DNA from: Fibrobacter succinogenes
Lineage (GTDB): Bacteria; Fibrobacterota; Fibrobacteria; Fibrobacterales; Fibrobacteraceae
Reading direction: 5' to 3'
Assembly: GCA_902776765.1 (NCBI GenBank)
Contig: CACYRP010000001.1
Location: 89,144-136,208 of the forward strand
Length of the DNA stretch: 47,065 nucleotides
The translations under genes were made by a program, and so were the position numbers. Below the pieces are notes generated by a model that worked only from the letters and a program-made list of their open reading frames with translations, did no database searches and had not been told where the DNA came from. Below are positions 1 through 7,095 of the stretch, one piece after another; position 1 is the first letter of the stretch, and the number at the start of each line of letters is the position of its first letter.

Positions 1-417
1 GTGCTCCATCTGCTTAAAGATGGTGAATGGCGTCGTGTCGTCGATAGCTGGCAGGCGACTTCGGAGCGCTTTGTTTCTGGCCCTGTGCCTTATGTGATTT
101 TATCTGTATTGCTTGCCGTTTTTGCAGGAATGAGGTTCCGCAAATACCGTCGCAATAAAGTTTCAATTACAGTTTCAAAAAATGCGGTACGTTGGATTTC
201 GTTGCTTGAATCTACAGAAAAGCGCTTGGCTCGAATGGGCTTTGTGCGCTCTCCTGGCGAAACGGTTTCGGCGTTTATGGCTCGCATAAAGCAAACCATG
301 ATGGTGCAGGCTCGGCAGACATTAAAAAAGGCGAGCCTCAAGGACTCGCGCGTTGAAAAAGAATGTAACCTTTTGCTGAAACAGCTCGAAGAATACGAAC
401 GCAATCGTTGGTGTTAA
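1..417 (+). CDS. C-terminal end of a transglutaminase-like membrane protein (DUF4129-type tail), partial
   Basis: The reading frame is open from the window edge, so the true start lies upstream; the GTG at base 1 is only the first possible codon. The visible 138 residues contain one hydrophobic segment (about residues 30-46) followed by a basic stretch and a helical domain. The pattern 'RMGFVRSPGETVSAFMARI' followed by '..EYERNRW' near the end matches the small helical domain (DUF4129) that ends TgpA-like membrane transglutaminases. In that family a periplasmic transglutaminase domain is followed by a last membrane helix and this cytoplasmic tail. The catalytic domain is outside the window, so the call rests on the tail only. 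Confidence 0.55.
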   Translation: MLHLLKDGEWRRVVDSWQATSERFVSGPVPYVILSVLLAVFAGMRFRKYRRNKVSITVSKNAVRWISLLESTEKRLARMGFVRSPGETVSAFMARIKQTMMVQARQTLKKASLKDSRVEKECNLLLKQLEEYERNRWC

Positions 418-430
418 TCAGGTTATATTT

Positions 431-988
431 TTAGTTTGTTGCAATGTATGTGTAAACTTCGGTGGCCGTTTTTCTTTCTACGGCATCGGACTCCTTCATT
501 TCCGGTTCCATGAAGAATATCTGCTTGAGCGTCATGGTGACTTGGCCGCCGACAACCGATACATCGACCGGAATGGTCTCATCGCTTGCGGCCATGCAAT
601 CGTTACCGGTTTTTGCCAAAAGGTGAAGCGATGTTCCGACAATGTCCCAGGTTCCGTAGATTTTTACGGGTTTGCATTCTACGGCTTTGCTTGCTTCAGA
701 ATTTTTAAATTCAAATTTATTTGTTTGTTGCTTTTCGTCAACGTAGAATCGGAGTGTTGCCGGGCTTGCACCGAAATCATGGCTCGGATCGATAAGCGTA
801 ACGACGTCAGTTCCGTAGGTTCTCTGTATGGTAGGGCCTTGAAGGCTCCAAGTGCCTAAAACGCAATCTGCGGAAAGCCCTGCGGCGCATTGTTCGGCTT
901 TGGTCGGCGGGGGTGTTGTTGCGTTGTCGCCGCAGGCGGTGAACAGGGTTGTCGCCAAAGCGAGAGATGCCAAAATTTTGATTGTCAT
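431..988 (-). CDS. Predicted lipoprotein, function unknown
   Basis: This 185-residue protein starts with a short hydrophobic signal ending in the lipobox LFTAC, with Cys19 as the lipidated residue. The mature part opens with a Pro/Thr-rich spacer and then Cys-containing, beta-rich sequence ('CVLGTWSLQGPTIQRT', 'YGTWDIVGTSLHL'). The repeated 'GTW' turns resemble a small lipocalin-like or copper-resistance-like barrel, but no family is recognised. The start is supported by a GAGGA motif a few bases upstream on the minus strand. It faces the preceding gene tail to tail. Membrane anchoring is well supported; the role is not known. Confidence 0.75.
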   Translation of the reverse strand: MTIKILASLALATTLFTACGDNATTPPPTKAEQCAAGLSADCVLGTWSLQGPTIQRTYGTDVVTLIDPSHDFGASPATLRFYVDEKQQTNKFEFKNSEASKAVECKPVKIYGTWDIVGTSLHLLAKTGNDCMAASDETIPVDVSVVGGQVTMTLKQIFFMEPEMKESDAVERKTATEVYTYIATN

Positions 989-1138
989 AAAAATCCTCTT
1001 TTAGTTGGAATATAAATAAAAAATTTGATGTTGCAGAACACTACAACGCGATTTTCCAAAGATTTAACAATTGCTTGGAATATGGAAATATATTAGAGAA
1101 TGTTGTTGGGGGGCACATTGTGCCCCAAGGAGTGTTAG

Positions 1139-2425
1139 ATGAAAGTCTCGCGTTTTGTGGGCTTGTTTTTCGGTTTGGGGCTAGCCGTGTCGGCTCAAGC
1201 TGCTCCGGACCCGAATTTCCACATTTATCTCGCTTTTGGCCAGTCGAATATGGAAGGTCAGGGCAGTATCGAAAACCAGGATAAATCTGTTGATGAACGA
1301 TTCCAGATTCTTTGGTCAGCCGATAATGGTTCCTGTTCCGGCAAGACCAAGGGGAAATGGGCCAAGGCTACGCCGCCGCTTGCGCATTGTAATAATGCAA
1401 AACTCGGCCCTACGGACTATTTTGGCCGCACCATGGTCGAAAAGACCGATTTGCAAATCAAGGTTGGTGTTATCGTTGTTGCTGTTGCGGGTTGCAGTAT
1501 CCAGCTGTTTGATAAGGATGGCTATCAGAACTATATCAATTCCGTCAGGACAACGCAGAGTTGGATGACTGGCTATATTAACCAGTACGGCGGTAATCCT
1601 TATGGTCGTTTGATTGAAATGGCAAAGAAGGCGCAAGCTGAAGGTGTCATTAAGGGAATCATCTTCCACCAGGGCGAAACGGATGCCGGTGACGGTCAAT
1701 GGCCCTCCAAGGTCAAAAAGGTTTACGACAACATTATCAAGGATTTAGGGTTAGGCAATGATGTGCCGTTCCTTGCGGGCGAAGTGTTGCGCAGTGGCTC
1801 TAGCAGGGGTGCGAACAACAATATTGCCAAACTCCCGCAGCAGTCCAAGAATTTTTACGTCGTCTCGTCTGAAGGCTTTAATCAGGCGCTGGGCGATGGG
1901 CAGAATGTCCACTTTACCTCGCAGGAATACCGCGATTTTGGCAAGCGCTATGCCGAAAAGATGATTGAAGTGCTTGGCGACAAAATTAAACCGGTGTCTG
2001 CGGAATCTAGCAGTAGCAAGGGGCCTGTTGCAGAAGAATCTAGTTCGTCTGTAGCGCGGTCCAGCTCATCTAATGTTCGGTCGAGTTCTTCGAGATCGCG
2101 CCATCATAGCAGCGATAGTCATAATCCCGGCAGTTCTACGGCAGGCGCGATCGTTATTGGAAATGCCGCACCGTCATTGAGCGTGGGCAAGGTTTCGTTT
2201 GATCATGGTTATCTTAATGTACCGGTGACGGTTGCTAGCAATGGTGAAGTTAAAGTTCGGCTTTATTCCGTGCTAGGAAACGAGGTTGCTGGTGTTAGCG
2301 AATTGATGAAACCGGGTACGAATAACATTCATTTCGCAAGAGAGAAAATTCCGTCGGGCGTTTATATGTTAAGTGTCCAATCGGCTTCTTCTCGCATTAC
2401 AAAACGGTTAGATTTGTCTAAATAA
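1139..2425 (+). CDS. Secreted carbohydrate acetyl esterase (CE6 / SASA family) with Ser-rich linker and C-terminal tail module
   Basis: The protein has 428 residues with a signal peptide ending about residue 21 (AQA). The catalytic domain carries 'FGQSNMEG' with nucleophile Ser36, the block 'FHQGETDAG' (about 176-184) and 'DGQNVHFT' with the probable catalytic His258. This is the pattern of GDSL/SGNH-like esterases of the sialate O-acetylesterase and CE6 acetyl-xylan esterase group, which remove acetyl groups from hemicellulose. Residues 288-333 form a poly-serine linker typical of Fibrobacter cellulases. The last ~75 residues form a beta-rich tail ('SGVYMLSV') like a secretion or sorting domain. 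The ATG is chosen because AAGGAG precedes it and the signal peptide begins there. Exact substrate is inferred. Confidence 0.82.
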   Translation: MKVSRFVGLFFGLGLAVSAQAAPDPNFHIYLAFGQSNMEGQGSIENQDKSVDERFQILWSADNGSCSGKTKGKWAKATPPLAHCNNAKLGPTDYFGRTMVEKTDLQIKVGVIVVAVAGCSIQLFDKDGYQNYINSVRTTQSWMTGYINQYGGNPYGRLIEMAKKAQAEGVIKGIIFHQGETDAGDGQWPSKVKKVYDNIIKDLGLGNDVPFLAGEVLRSGSSRGANNNIAKLPQQSKNFYVVSSEGFNQALGDGQNVHFTSQEYRDFGKRYAEKMIEVLGDKIKPVSAESSSSKGPVAEESSSSVARSSSSNVRSSSSRSRHHSSDSHNPGSSTAGAIVIGNAAPSLSVGKVSFDHGYLNVPVTVASNGEVKVRLYSVLGNEVAGVSELMKPGTNNIHFAREKIPSGVYMLSVQSASSRITKRLDLSK

Positions 2426-2444
2426 AAGTTCTCCTCACTGCTAA

Positions 2445-2474
2445 GGGCTCCGTGTTTTTACACGGGGCTCTTTT
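2445..2474 (+). terminator. Rho-independent terminator of the esterase gene
   Basis: An 11-bp stem with two wobble pairs (gggctccgtgt / acacggggctc) and a short loop is followed by TTTT, 20 bases after the esterase stop codon. Confidence 0.75.
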
Positions 2475-2609
2475 CGTACGCTGCCTCCTGCGTCAAGGCG
2501 AGCATGGTTTGTCACTAACGTCATGGCGGGTATGTCTTTACAACGCAAGTTATCAGCGTCATGGTGGGCTTGAGCCTGCCTCATGCATGTTCCGGGGACC
2601 CGCCATCTA

Positions 2610-3287
2610 TTATGCAATGCTCACAATTTCCAGCTCGTCGCCAACGACTTTAAACTTGACTTCAAATTCGGCAAAGTTGAATCCGTAAATGCGCTCGGGG
2701 TCGTTCTGGTATGCTGGGCGAGGGTCCTGCTCTAGGACTTCAATGAGGGCGCTGCGCTTTTCCGTGGGCAATTTGTTCAGTTGCTCGGATGGCTTTACGT
2801 GCACTTTGATTTGACGGACGGCCTCGGCGAAGCCACCTGTGGCTTCGGGGTGGGCGTCCGTGTAAGGCAGGTACGGCTTGATATCGACGATGGGCGTTCC
2901 GTCCATCAAATCGGCGCCGGAGACGACGATTTCGGGCCCTTCCGGCCCGTCGATATCAATGCGCTCGATTTTTACGCATGAGAGCGCGACCGGGTTCGGG
3001 CGAAAACTCGAACGTGTGGCGAAAACGCCAAGGCGCTTGTTGCCTCCGAGTCTTGGTGGTCGCACGGTTGGGCTCCAGGTGCTGCGGATGTTTTCTGAAA
3101 ATATCCACATGATCCACAAGTGACTAAAACCTTCAAGGCCGCGAAGCGCGTCTGCATTGCGGAACTCCGGCTCAAATCGAATCGTGGAACGCAAATTCTG
3201 CACAATGCCACTCTGACGCGGAATGCCAAACTTTTCTGGAAAGTCGCTCTTGATACGCGCAATAATTTTAAACGTGATATCTTGCAT
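2610..3287 (-). CDS. trmO: tRNA (adenine(37)-N6)-methyltransferase TrmO (TsaA/YaeB family)
   Basis: TrmO methylates N6 of t6A37 in threonine tRNAs, using S-adenosylmethionine. The 225 residues fit the family length. Diagnostic blocks are 'GIPRQSGIV' near residue 21, 'TVRPPRLGGNKRLGVFATRS' with 'FRPNPVALS' just after it, and 'GADLMDGTPIVDIKPYLPY' in the second half; the Arg-Pro-Asn-Pro loop is part of the SAM-binding beta-barrel. The C-terminal part ('RPAYQNDPERIYGF') is also typical. The ATG is preceded by a GGGAAC-like site. The gene stands alone, ending toward the esterase terminator. Confidence 0.9.
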   Translation of the reverse strand: MQDITFKIIARIKSDFPEKFGIPRQSGIVQNLRSTIRFEPEFRNADALRGLEGFSHLWIMWIFSENIRSTWSPTVRPPRLGGNKRLGVFATRSSFRPNPVALSCVKIERIDIDGPEGPEIVVSGADLMDGTPIVDIKPYLPYTDAHPEATGGFAEAVRQIKVHVKPSEQLNKLPTEKRSALIEVLEQDPRPAYQNDPERIYGFNFAEFEVKFKVVGDELEIVSIA

Positions 3288-3394
3288 GATTTTGTTCCCG
3301 CTTTCAAAAAGGTAGTAATTTAAAGGGAATCTAAAAATATTTGATTGACGTTTTTATGAAATTTTATGATTAAAAAATTACTTGTCTTTTATTA

Positions 3395-3437
3395 TTGACA
3401 ACATAAGTATTATTGTCTAAATTAATAAAAAGGGAAG
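3395..3437 (+). promoter_or_regulatory. Predicted sigma70-type promoter and ribosome-binding site in front of the broken TIR gene
   Basis: TTGACA (3395-3400), a 17-base spacer and TAAATT (3418-3423) are followed by an AGGGAAG site at 3431-3437 and ATG at 3443. The spacer also holds an inverted pair GACAA...TTGTC that could bind a repressor. Confidence 0.55.
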
Positions 3438-3442
3438 AACTT

Positions 3443-4273
3443 ATGTTTAAAGCTTTTGCGGTCAATTTAAATAAAATCAGTGATTTAATAAATGAATAAT
3501 CATCCAAGCCTTTGTATGAAGAGTCTAAAAAAGTGCTATCGAGGCTGAACTACTAGCAATTATCCGAGGCGATAAAAAAAAAGCTAAATAGCGATAAATT
3601 ATGTAAACTTTTTTTCCCTTCTGCCAATTGTTCTGTTTTTTTATCACACTCTGGTAAGGATAAGCAAAATGTCTTAAAATTTGCACATTGGCTAAAGGTT
3701 CATTTTGAAATCGAAGCCTTTGTCGATTCAGAGCTGTGGGGCTGTATAAGCGATTTGCAAAAAAAAATCGATGATGACTTTTGCGTTGACGAAAGAAGTT
3801 ATGGGTGTGATTATGACGAAAAATTTTACAATTATTCGGACAGAAATAGCAGTACTGCCCATGTACACATGATGCTGAGTCATGCTTTGACGCAAATGAT
3901 AGATTCTGCCGAATGTTTTATTTTTCTGAAATCATCTAATTCATATACTCTCGAAGATACCCAAAATGGGACCTTTTCACCTTGGATTTTCCATGAACTA
4001 GCTACTGTCAACACCATTAAACGAAACCGGAAAAGAATATCTTTACCATCTGATGAGTCTTTAGTTGAAAAGGATGTCTCCCAGCCTCTTTTAGAAAGTG
4101 TTCAAAATAAATTGAAAGTTTTTTATCCGATTGAATTAAAGTGTGGATATCTCTTGACAAAAGAATGTCTTGTTGAATGGAAAAAAGCTTTTTCGCAAAA
4201 GCTTCCCAAAACATCACCAGAATATCCGACTTGGCTACAATTGGAGAAAACTGCAGAATTGTGTAAAAAATGA
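3443..4273 (+). pseudogene. TIR-domain protein gene interrupted by two in-frame stop codons
   Basis: From the ATG at 3443, one frame runs to 4273 and is broken only by TAA at 3497-3499 and TAG at 3554-3556. Ignoring the stops gives about 276 residues. The part after a short N-terminal helical region contains 'CSVFLSHSGKDK' and 'FEIEAFVDSELWG', the first strands and loop of a TIR fold. Further on, 'SAECFIFLKSSNSY' and 'SPWIFHELATVN' include the Glu position that is catalytic in TIR NADases. Bacterial TIR proteins act as NAD+-cleaving effectors, often in phage defence. No good start codon exists after the second stop; the earliest is a TTG at 3755, which would cut off the first TIR strands. It is therefore called a pseudogene, although the promoter and ribosome site look intact. 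Confidence 0.75.
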
Positions 4274-4277
4274 GCCT

Positions 4278-4616
4278 ATGGATAACGGCAAACATCCTTA
4301 TTTACCGAATATGCAGACATCAGAGATTCTTCCTTTGGGGGATTACTTGGAGCACTATGTGACTTTCGGACCTGAAACGTCCCTTGGAGCTGGAGACCAC
4401 ATTTATCTTTACAATGAATGGAATCAATTGATAGGTGATTACACGGGAAATTCTTTAGCAAACCAATGCGTTCTTGTAAAAACGAAATTTTTAAAGATTA
4501 TATTAGATAGTGACAATGACCAAAGTCAAGGTTATGGTTACTCCATAAGTAAAATTGAACATGTCCCTTACGGGGTGCTTCAAGTTTTATTTTCTCCATA
4601 CAAGAAAGGAGATTAA
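4278..4616 (+). pseudogene. Orphan CUB-like domain fragment
   Basis: The frame encodes about 112 residues with 'HPYLPNMQT', 'DHIYLYNEWNQLIGDYTGNS' and 'GYGYSISKIEHVPYGV', the pattern of CUB-like extracellular domains. Such domains normally sit inside larger secreted proteins. Here there is no signal peptide and the same frame runs back into the end of the TIR gene, so the piece looks cut from a larger gene and joined to the TIR remnant. The last ~40 residues are repeated at 5930-6053. It ends one base before the next gene's ATG. It could be translated as a small protein, but a remnant is more likely. Confidence 0.55.
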
Positions 4617-4617
4617 T

Positions 4618-5445
4618 ATGAAAAAATATTTGATGGTGTTATTCTTGCTTTTGGGTTCAGTTGCGTTTGCAAAAACATGGGAAGCGAATTTGCGAAGCTG
4701 TGACGGGTATGGTGGCTTTTGGTTTCCGAACCATAATTGGACGGATAAAGGTGAACCTTGGATTAAGCCATTTTTTAATGGCGAGTATTTGGGGGATTAT
4801 AGAGAATATGGATTATCTTTTAATTACCAAGATCGTGCCAAGAGAGAACGTTGTTATGAAACTGTTGAAAATAGTTTTGGAATGGAGTGGACTCCTATTT
4901 TTTCTGATAAAATGAATGAATCTAGAGATTCAGTTTATTTTTTCATGTCGAATTGCCGTTGGGATTCTACATATGTTTGTGAAAGAAAATTATCATTAGA
5001 GAGTTTTTTAATTAGTGATTTTGAATTGGTGAAATTAGGCGATTATAATCTTGATAATTATCACTTTTTTGATTTAAGAGTTTCTTATGATTTCTTGACA
5101 GGAATGTATTTTATCTATAGAAAAAATAGTGGTAGCTTTGAATACAATGCTTTATGCAATATTGAATTGCTTAAATTAGGTTGTGATGATTCCTATGCTA
5201 TTCAATGTGAATTCCAAGATGACGGTACGTTGAATTTTGATAAACTTCCTGATGCAAAAATGGTTCCCGAAAATTTCTGCTCAATGCAATCTATTCCTTT
5301 CATTCGCTTGACTCGTTTTAAACATAAAAATAATTTTATGAATTTGCCAATCTACAAAGTTAATGGAACTCCAACAACCAAGAATTCTTCAAATATTGTT
5401 GTTCAAAATAAAGAACGATTGAAACTTCAACTAAAAGGTAATTGA
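4618..5445 (+). CDS. Secreted protein of unknown function, copy 1 of a duplicated pair
   Basis: The ATG at 4618 is chosen because AAAGGAGAT precedes it and a clean signal peptide follows (MKKYLMVLFLLLGSVAFA). The 275-residue product is rich in aromatic residues and Cys, and the mature part begins 'KTWEANLRSC'. No known domain is recognised. It shares its C-terminal end ('YKVNGT', 'SSNIVVQN', 'LKLQLKG') with the protein at 6055-6948. Both follow the same CUB-like tail sequence, so a tandem duplication is evident. Two bases between the fragment's stop and this start suggest a shared transcript. Function unknown. Confidence 0.7.
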   Translation: MKKYLMVLFLLLGSVAFAKTWEANLRSCDGYGGFWFPNHNWTDKGEPWIKPFFNGEYLGDYREYGLSFNYQDRAKRERCYETVENSFGMEWTPIFSDKMNESRDSVYFFMSNCRWDSTYVCERKLSLESFLISDFELVKLGDYNLDNYHFFDLRVSYDFLTGMYFIYRKNSGSFEYNALCNIELLKLGCDDSYAIQCEFQDDGTLNFDKLPDAKMVPENFCSMQSIPFIRLTRFKHKNNFMNLPIYKVNGTPTTKNSSNIVVQNKERLKLQLKGN

Positions 5446-5449
5446 TAAA

Positions 5450-5927
5450 ATGAAAAAAAATCCTATTTGCGATTCTTGCAATTTCTGTAATTTGTTTTGC
5501 TGCGTCTACGGAAAAATGCAATCCTGGTACGACTCAAGAAAATACAGATGTGAATCTTCCTTTGGGATGGTGCCGTGCGGAGGGGTATGTATGTGGAGTG
5601 ACAACCGAAGCTTCAGGTGGAGTGCGTTTCTCGTTGGGAAAAAATTCAATGTGCAGGAAAACGGAAATGGAATCGACATCTTTTATCACGCATCCTTTAA
5701 ATAGTGATTTTAGTTTGAATACAAGTGTTTCTACGAATACGCTTGCTCCTTATTTAGAAGAGGGACCGGTTGATAATGTAAGTGCAGTCACCTTTGCAGT
5801 GAATACGGCTTTCATTATTAATGCGTCTAATGAAAAGTTTAAGGTTAGCATTACTTATCACCGGTATGGAACTAGAAATGACCAAAATAGCGTTCGTTTG
5901 TTGGGGATAAGTAGATCTTTGAATTAA
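5450..5927 (+). pseudogene. Small secreted protein gene with a +1 frameshift in an A8 run at codons 2-4
   Basis: After ATG at 5450 there are eight A residues. Read as they stand, the frame gives no signal peptide. Removing one A gives a typical signal peptide (MKKILFAILAISVICFAAS) that joins directly to the open frame ending at 5927, for a total of about 158 residues. The mature part has several Cys residues and beta-rich sequence ('AEGYVCGVTTEASGGVRFSL', 'KFKVSITYHRYG'). No family is recognised. The gene begins four bases after the upstream stop, so it is probably co-transcribed. The homopolymer could be a slippage switch, a true null mutation or a sequencing error. Confidence 0.65.
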
Positions 5928-5929
5928 CT

Positions 5930-6053
5930 TTAAAGATTGTATTTAGTAATGATGACAATAGTCAGGGATGGGGTTATTCTATAAGTAAAGTTGAACATGT
6001 TCCTTATGGGGTGCTTCAAGTCCTTTTCCCACCATATAAGAAAGGAGATTAAA
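5930..6053 (+). pseudogene. Second copy of the CUB-like domain tail
   Basis: One frame reads 'LKIVFSNDDNSQGWGYSISK', then 'VEHVPYGVLQVLFPPYKKGD' and a stop, nearly the same as the end of the fragment at 4278-4616. It has no start codon of its own. It lies directly before the second copy of the secreted protein, including the same AAAGGAGAT site, which marks one border of a tandem duplication. Confidence 0.7.
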
Positions 6054-6054
6054 A

Positions 6055-6948
6055 ATGAATCGTTTCCATAGTATTCTGTTTATGATGATTTTATCTATGG
6101 CAGATTCTGTTCTAGCTTCTGGTAGTAATTCGGTTGCTGCGACATCACTGGAGAGTGGATATTTTGATATAACCAATTTAAGTAACGATTGGGGATATAG
6201 CTTTTCTTATTCAACGAGAGATTCCATTGATGGCGTTTATTTATATGTAGAAAGCGGTTGGGATGGACCGTGTTGTACGTCTCCGTATTATACAAGGTTT
6301 TCTATCGGAAAAAATTTGAATAGTAAGAAACATGATAATATATGGGTTTTAACGGATTTTTCGGGTATTGATTCGTTGAATATGGAATTGAAAAAGGGTA
6401 ATCCACTATCTTTAGATAAATTTACAAAATTAGAATTCGATTCTTCGCATGCTCAATATTTGCTGCATGCAAACAATCGAGCGGGGGATATAAAAGTAAA
6501 GAGGGATTTTTTGGATTCCGTAAAAGCATATAATACGGATAGCCTTGAATATTTAAGTGAACAGGCATACAAGGAATATTTGGCGTATTTAGATTATCTT
6601 GATTCTTTACCTGAGATATATTTTTCTGATTATTTTCTTTATAAAAGGGAAAATGTCGTAACGGCTCTTTGTGGAGTTACTCATTCTGTTTGTAACTATA
6701 AGATCGGATGCTTTTATCAGAATAATGGTTCTTTTGTCTTTGATTCGCTGCCTGAACCTCGTAAAATGGCGCGCACTATAGGCTGCCCAGATGGTGTTGG
6801 TTCTTCTGTACAATCCGTGATTCGCAAATCAAAAAAGAATAATGGTGTAGATAAATTGTATAAAATAAACGGTACATCTGCATTCAAAGGTTCTTCGAAT
6901 ATCGTTATTCAAAATAGACAATCAAAGCTTCAACTCAAAGGGTTCTGA
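6055..6948 (+). CDS. Secreted protein of unknown function, copy 2 of the duplicated pair
   Basis: This 297-residue protein has a hydrophobic N-terminus ending near 'SVLASGS'. The mature part is rich in Tyr, Ser and Asp, with a Tyr/Leu-rich helical stretch around residues 175-200 ('YKEYLAYLDYLDSL') absent from copy 1. The Cys-containing segment and the ending 'YKINGT', 'SSNIVIQN', 'KLQLKG' match copy 1. The start is supported by AAAGGAGATTAAAA upstream. No domain family is recognised. The two copies have diverged strongly outside the C-terminus, so the duplication is old or under relaxed selection. Confidence 0.7.
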   Translation: MNRFHSILFMMILSMADSVLASGSNSVAATSLESGYFDITNLSNDWGYSFSYSTRDSIDGVYLYVESGWDGPCCTSPYYTRFSIGKNLNSKKHDNIWVLTDFSGIDSLNMELKKGNPLSLDKFTKLEFDSSHAQYLLHANNRAGDIKVKRDFLDSVKAYNTDSLEYLSEQAYKEYLAYLDYLDSLPEIYFSDYFLYKRENVVTALCGVTHSVCNYKIGCFYQNNGSFVFDSLPEPRKMARTIGCPDGVGSSVQSVIRKSKKNNGVDKLYKINGTSAFKGSSNIVIQNRQSKLQLKGF

Positions 6949-6974
6949 CAAATACTGTTGGCGTTTGATGTGAG

Positions 6975-7018
6975 AAAGGCCAGAGTTTGCAAGCATTCGC
7001 TTTGGACTCTAGCCTTTT
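6975..7018. terminator. Stem-loop between convergent genes, probable bidirectional terminator
   Basis: A 12-base arm (aaaggccagagt) pairs with actctagccttt with one mismatch, and TTTT follows on the plus strand. It lies between the secreted protein gene and the end of the xyloglucanase gene. Confidence 0.6.
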
Positions 7019-7095
7019 GAAGTGTGGGATTGATGATTATTGAAACTTTTGTTGTTGTCATGCCTGCCTTGAGCGGGCATCTCCTTTAATGCGTT

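Noticed and set aside
3755..4273. An intact short TIR-like gene starting at TTG 3755
   Set aside because: Its start would cut away the first strands of the fold (FLSHSGKDK is upstream), and there is no ribosome site before the TTG.
4170..4277. An N-terminal extension of the CUB-like frame into the end of the TIR gene
   Set aside because: The sequence there is coding in the TIR frame; the extension gives no signal peptide and no domain sequence.
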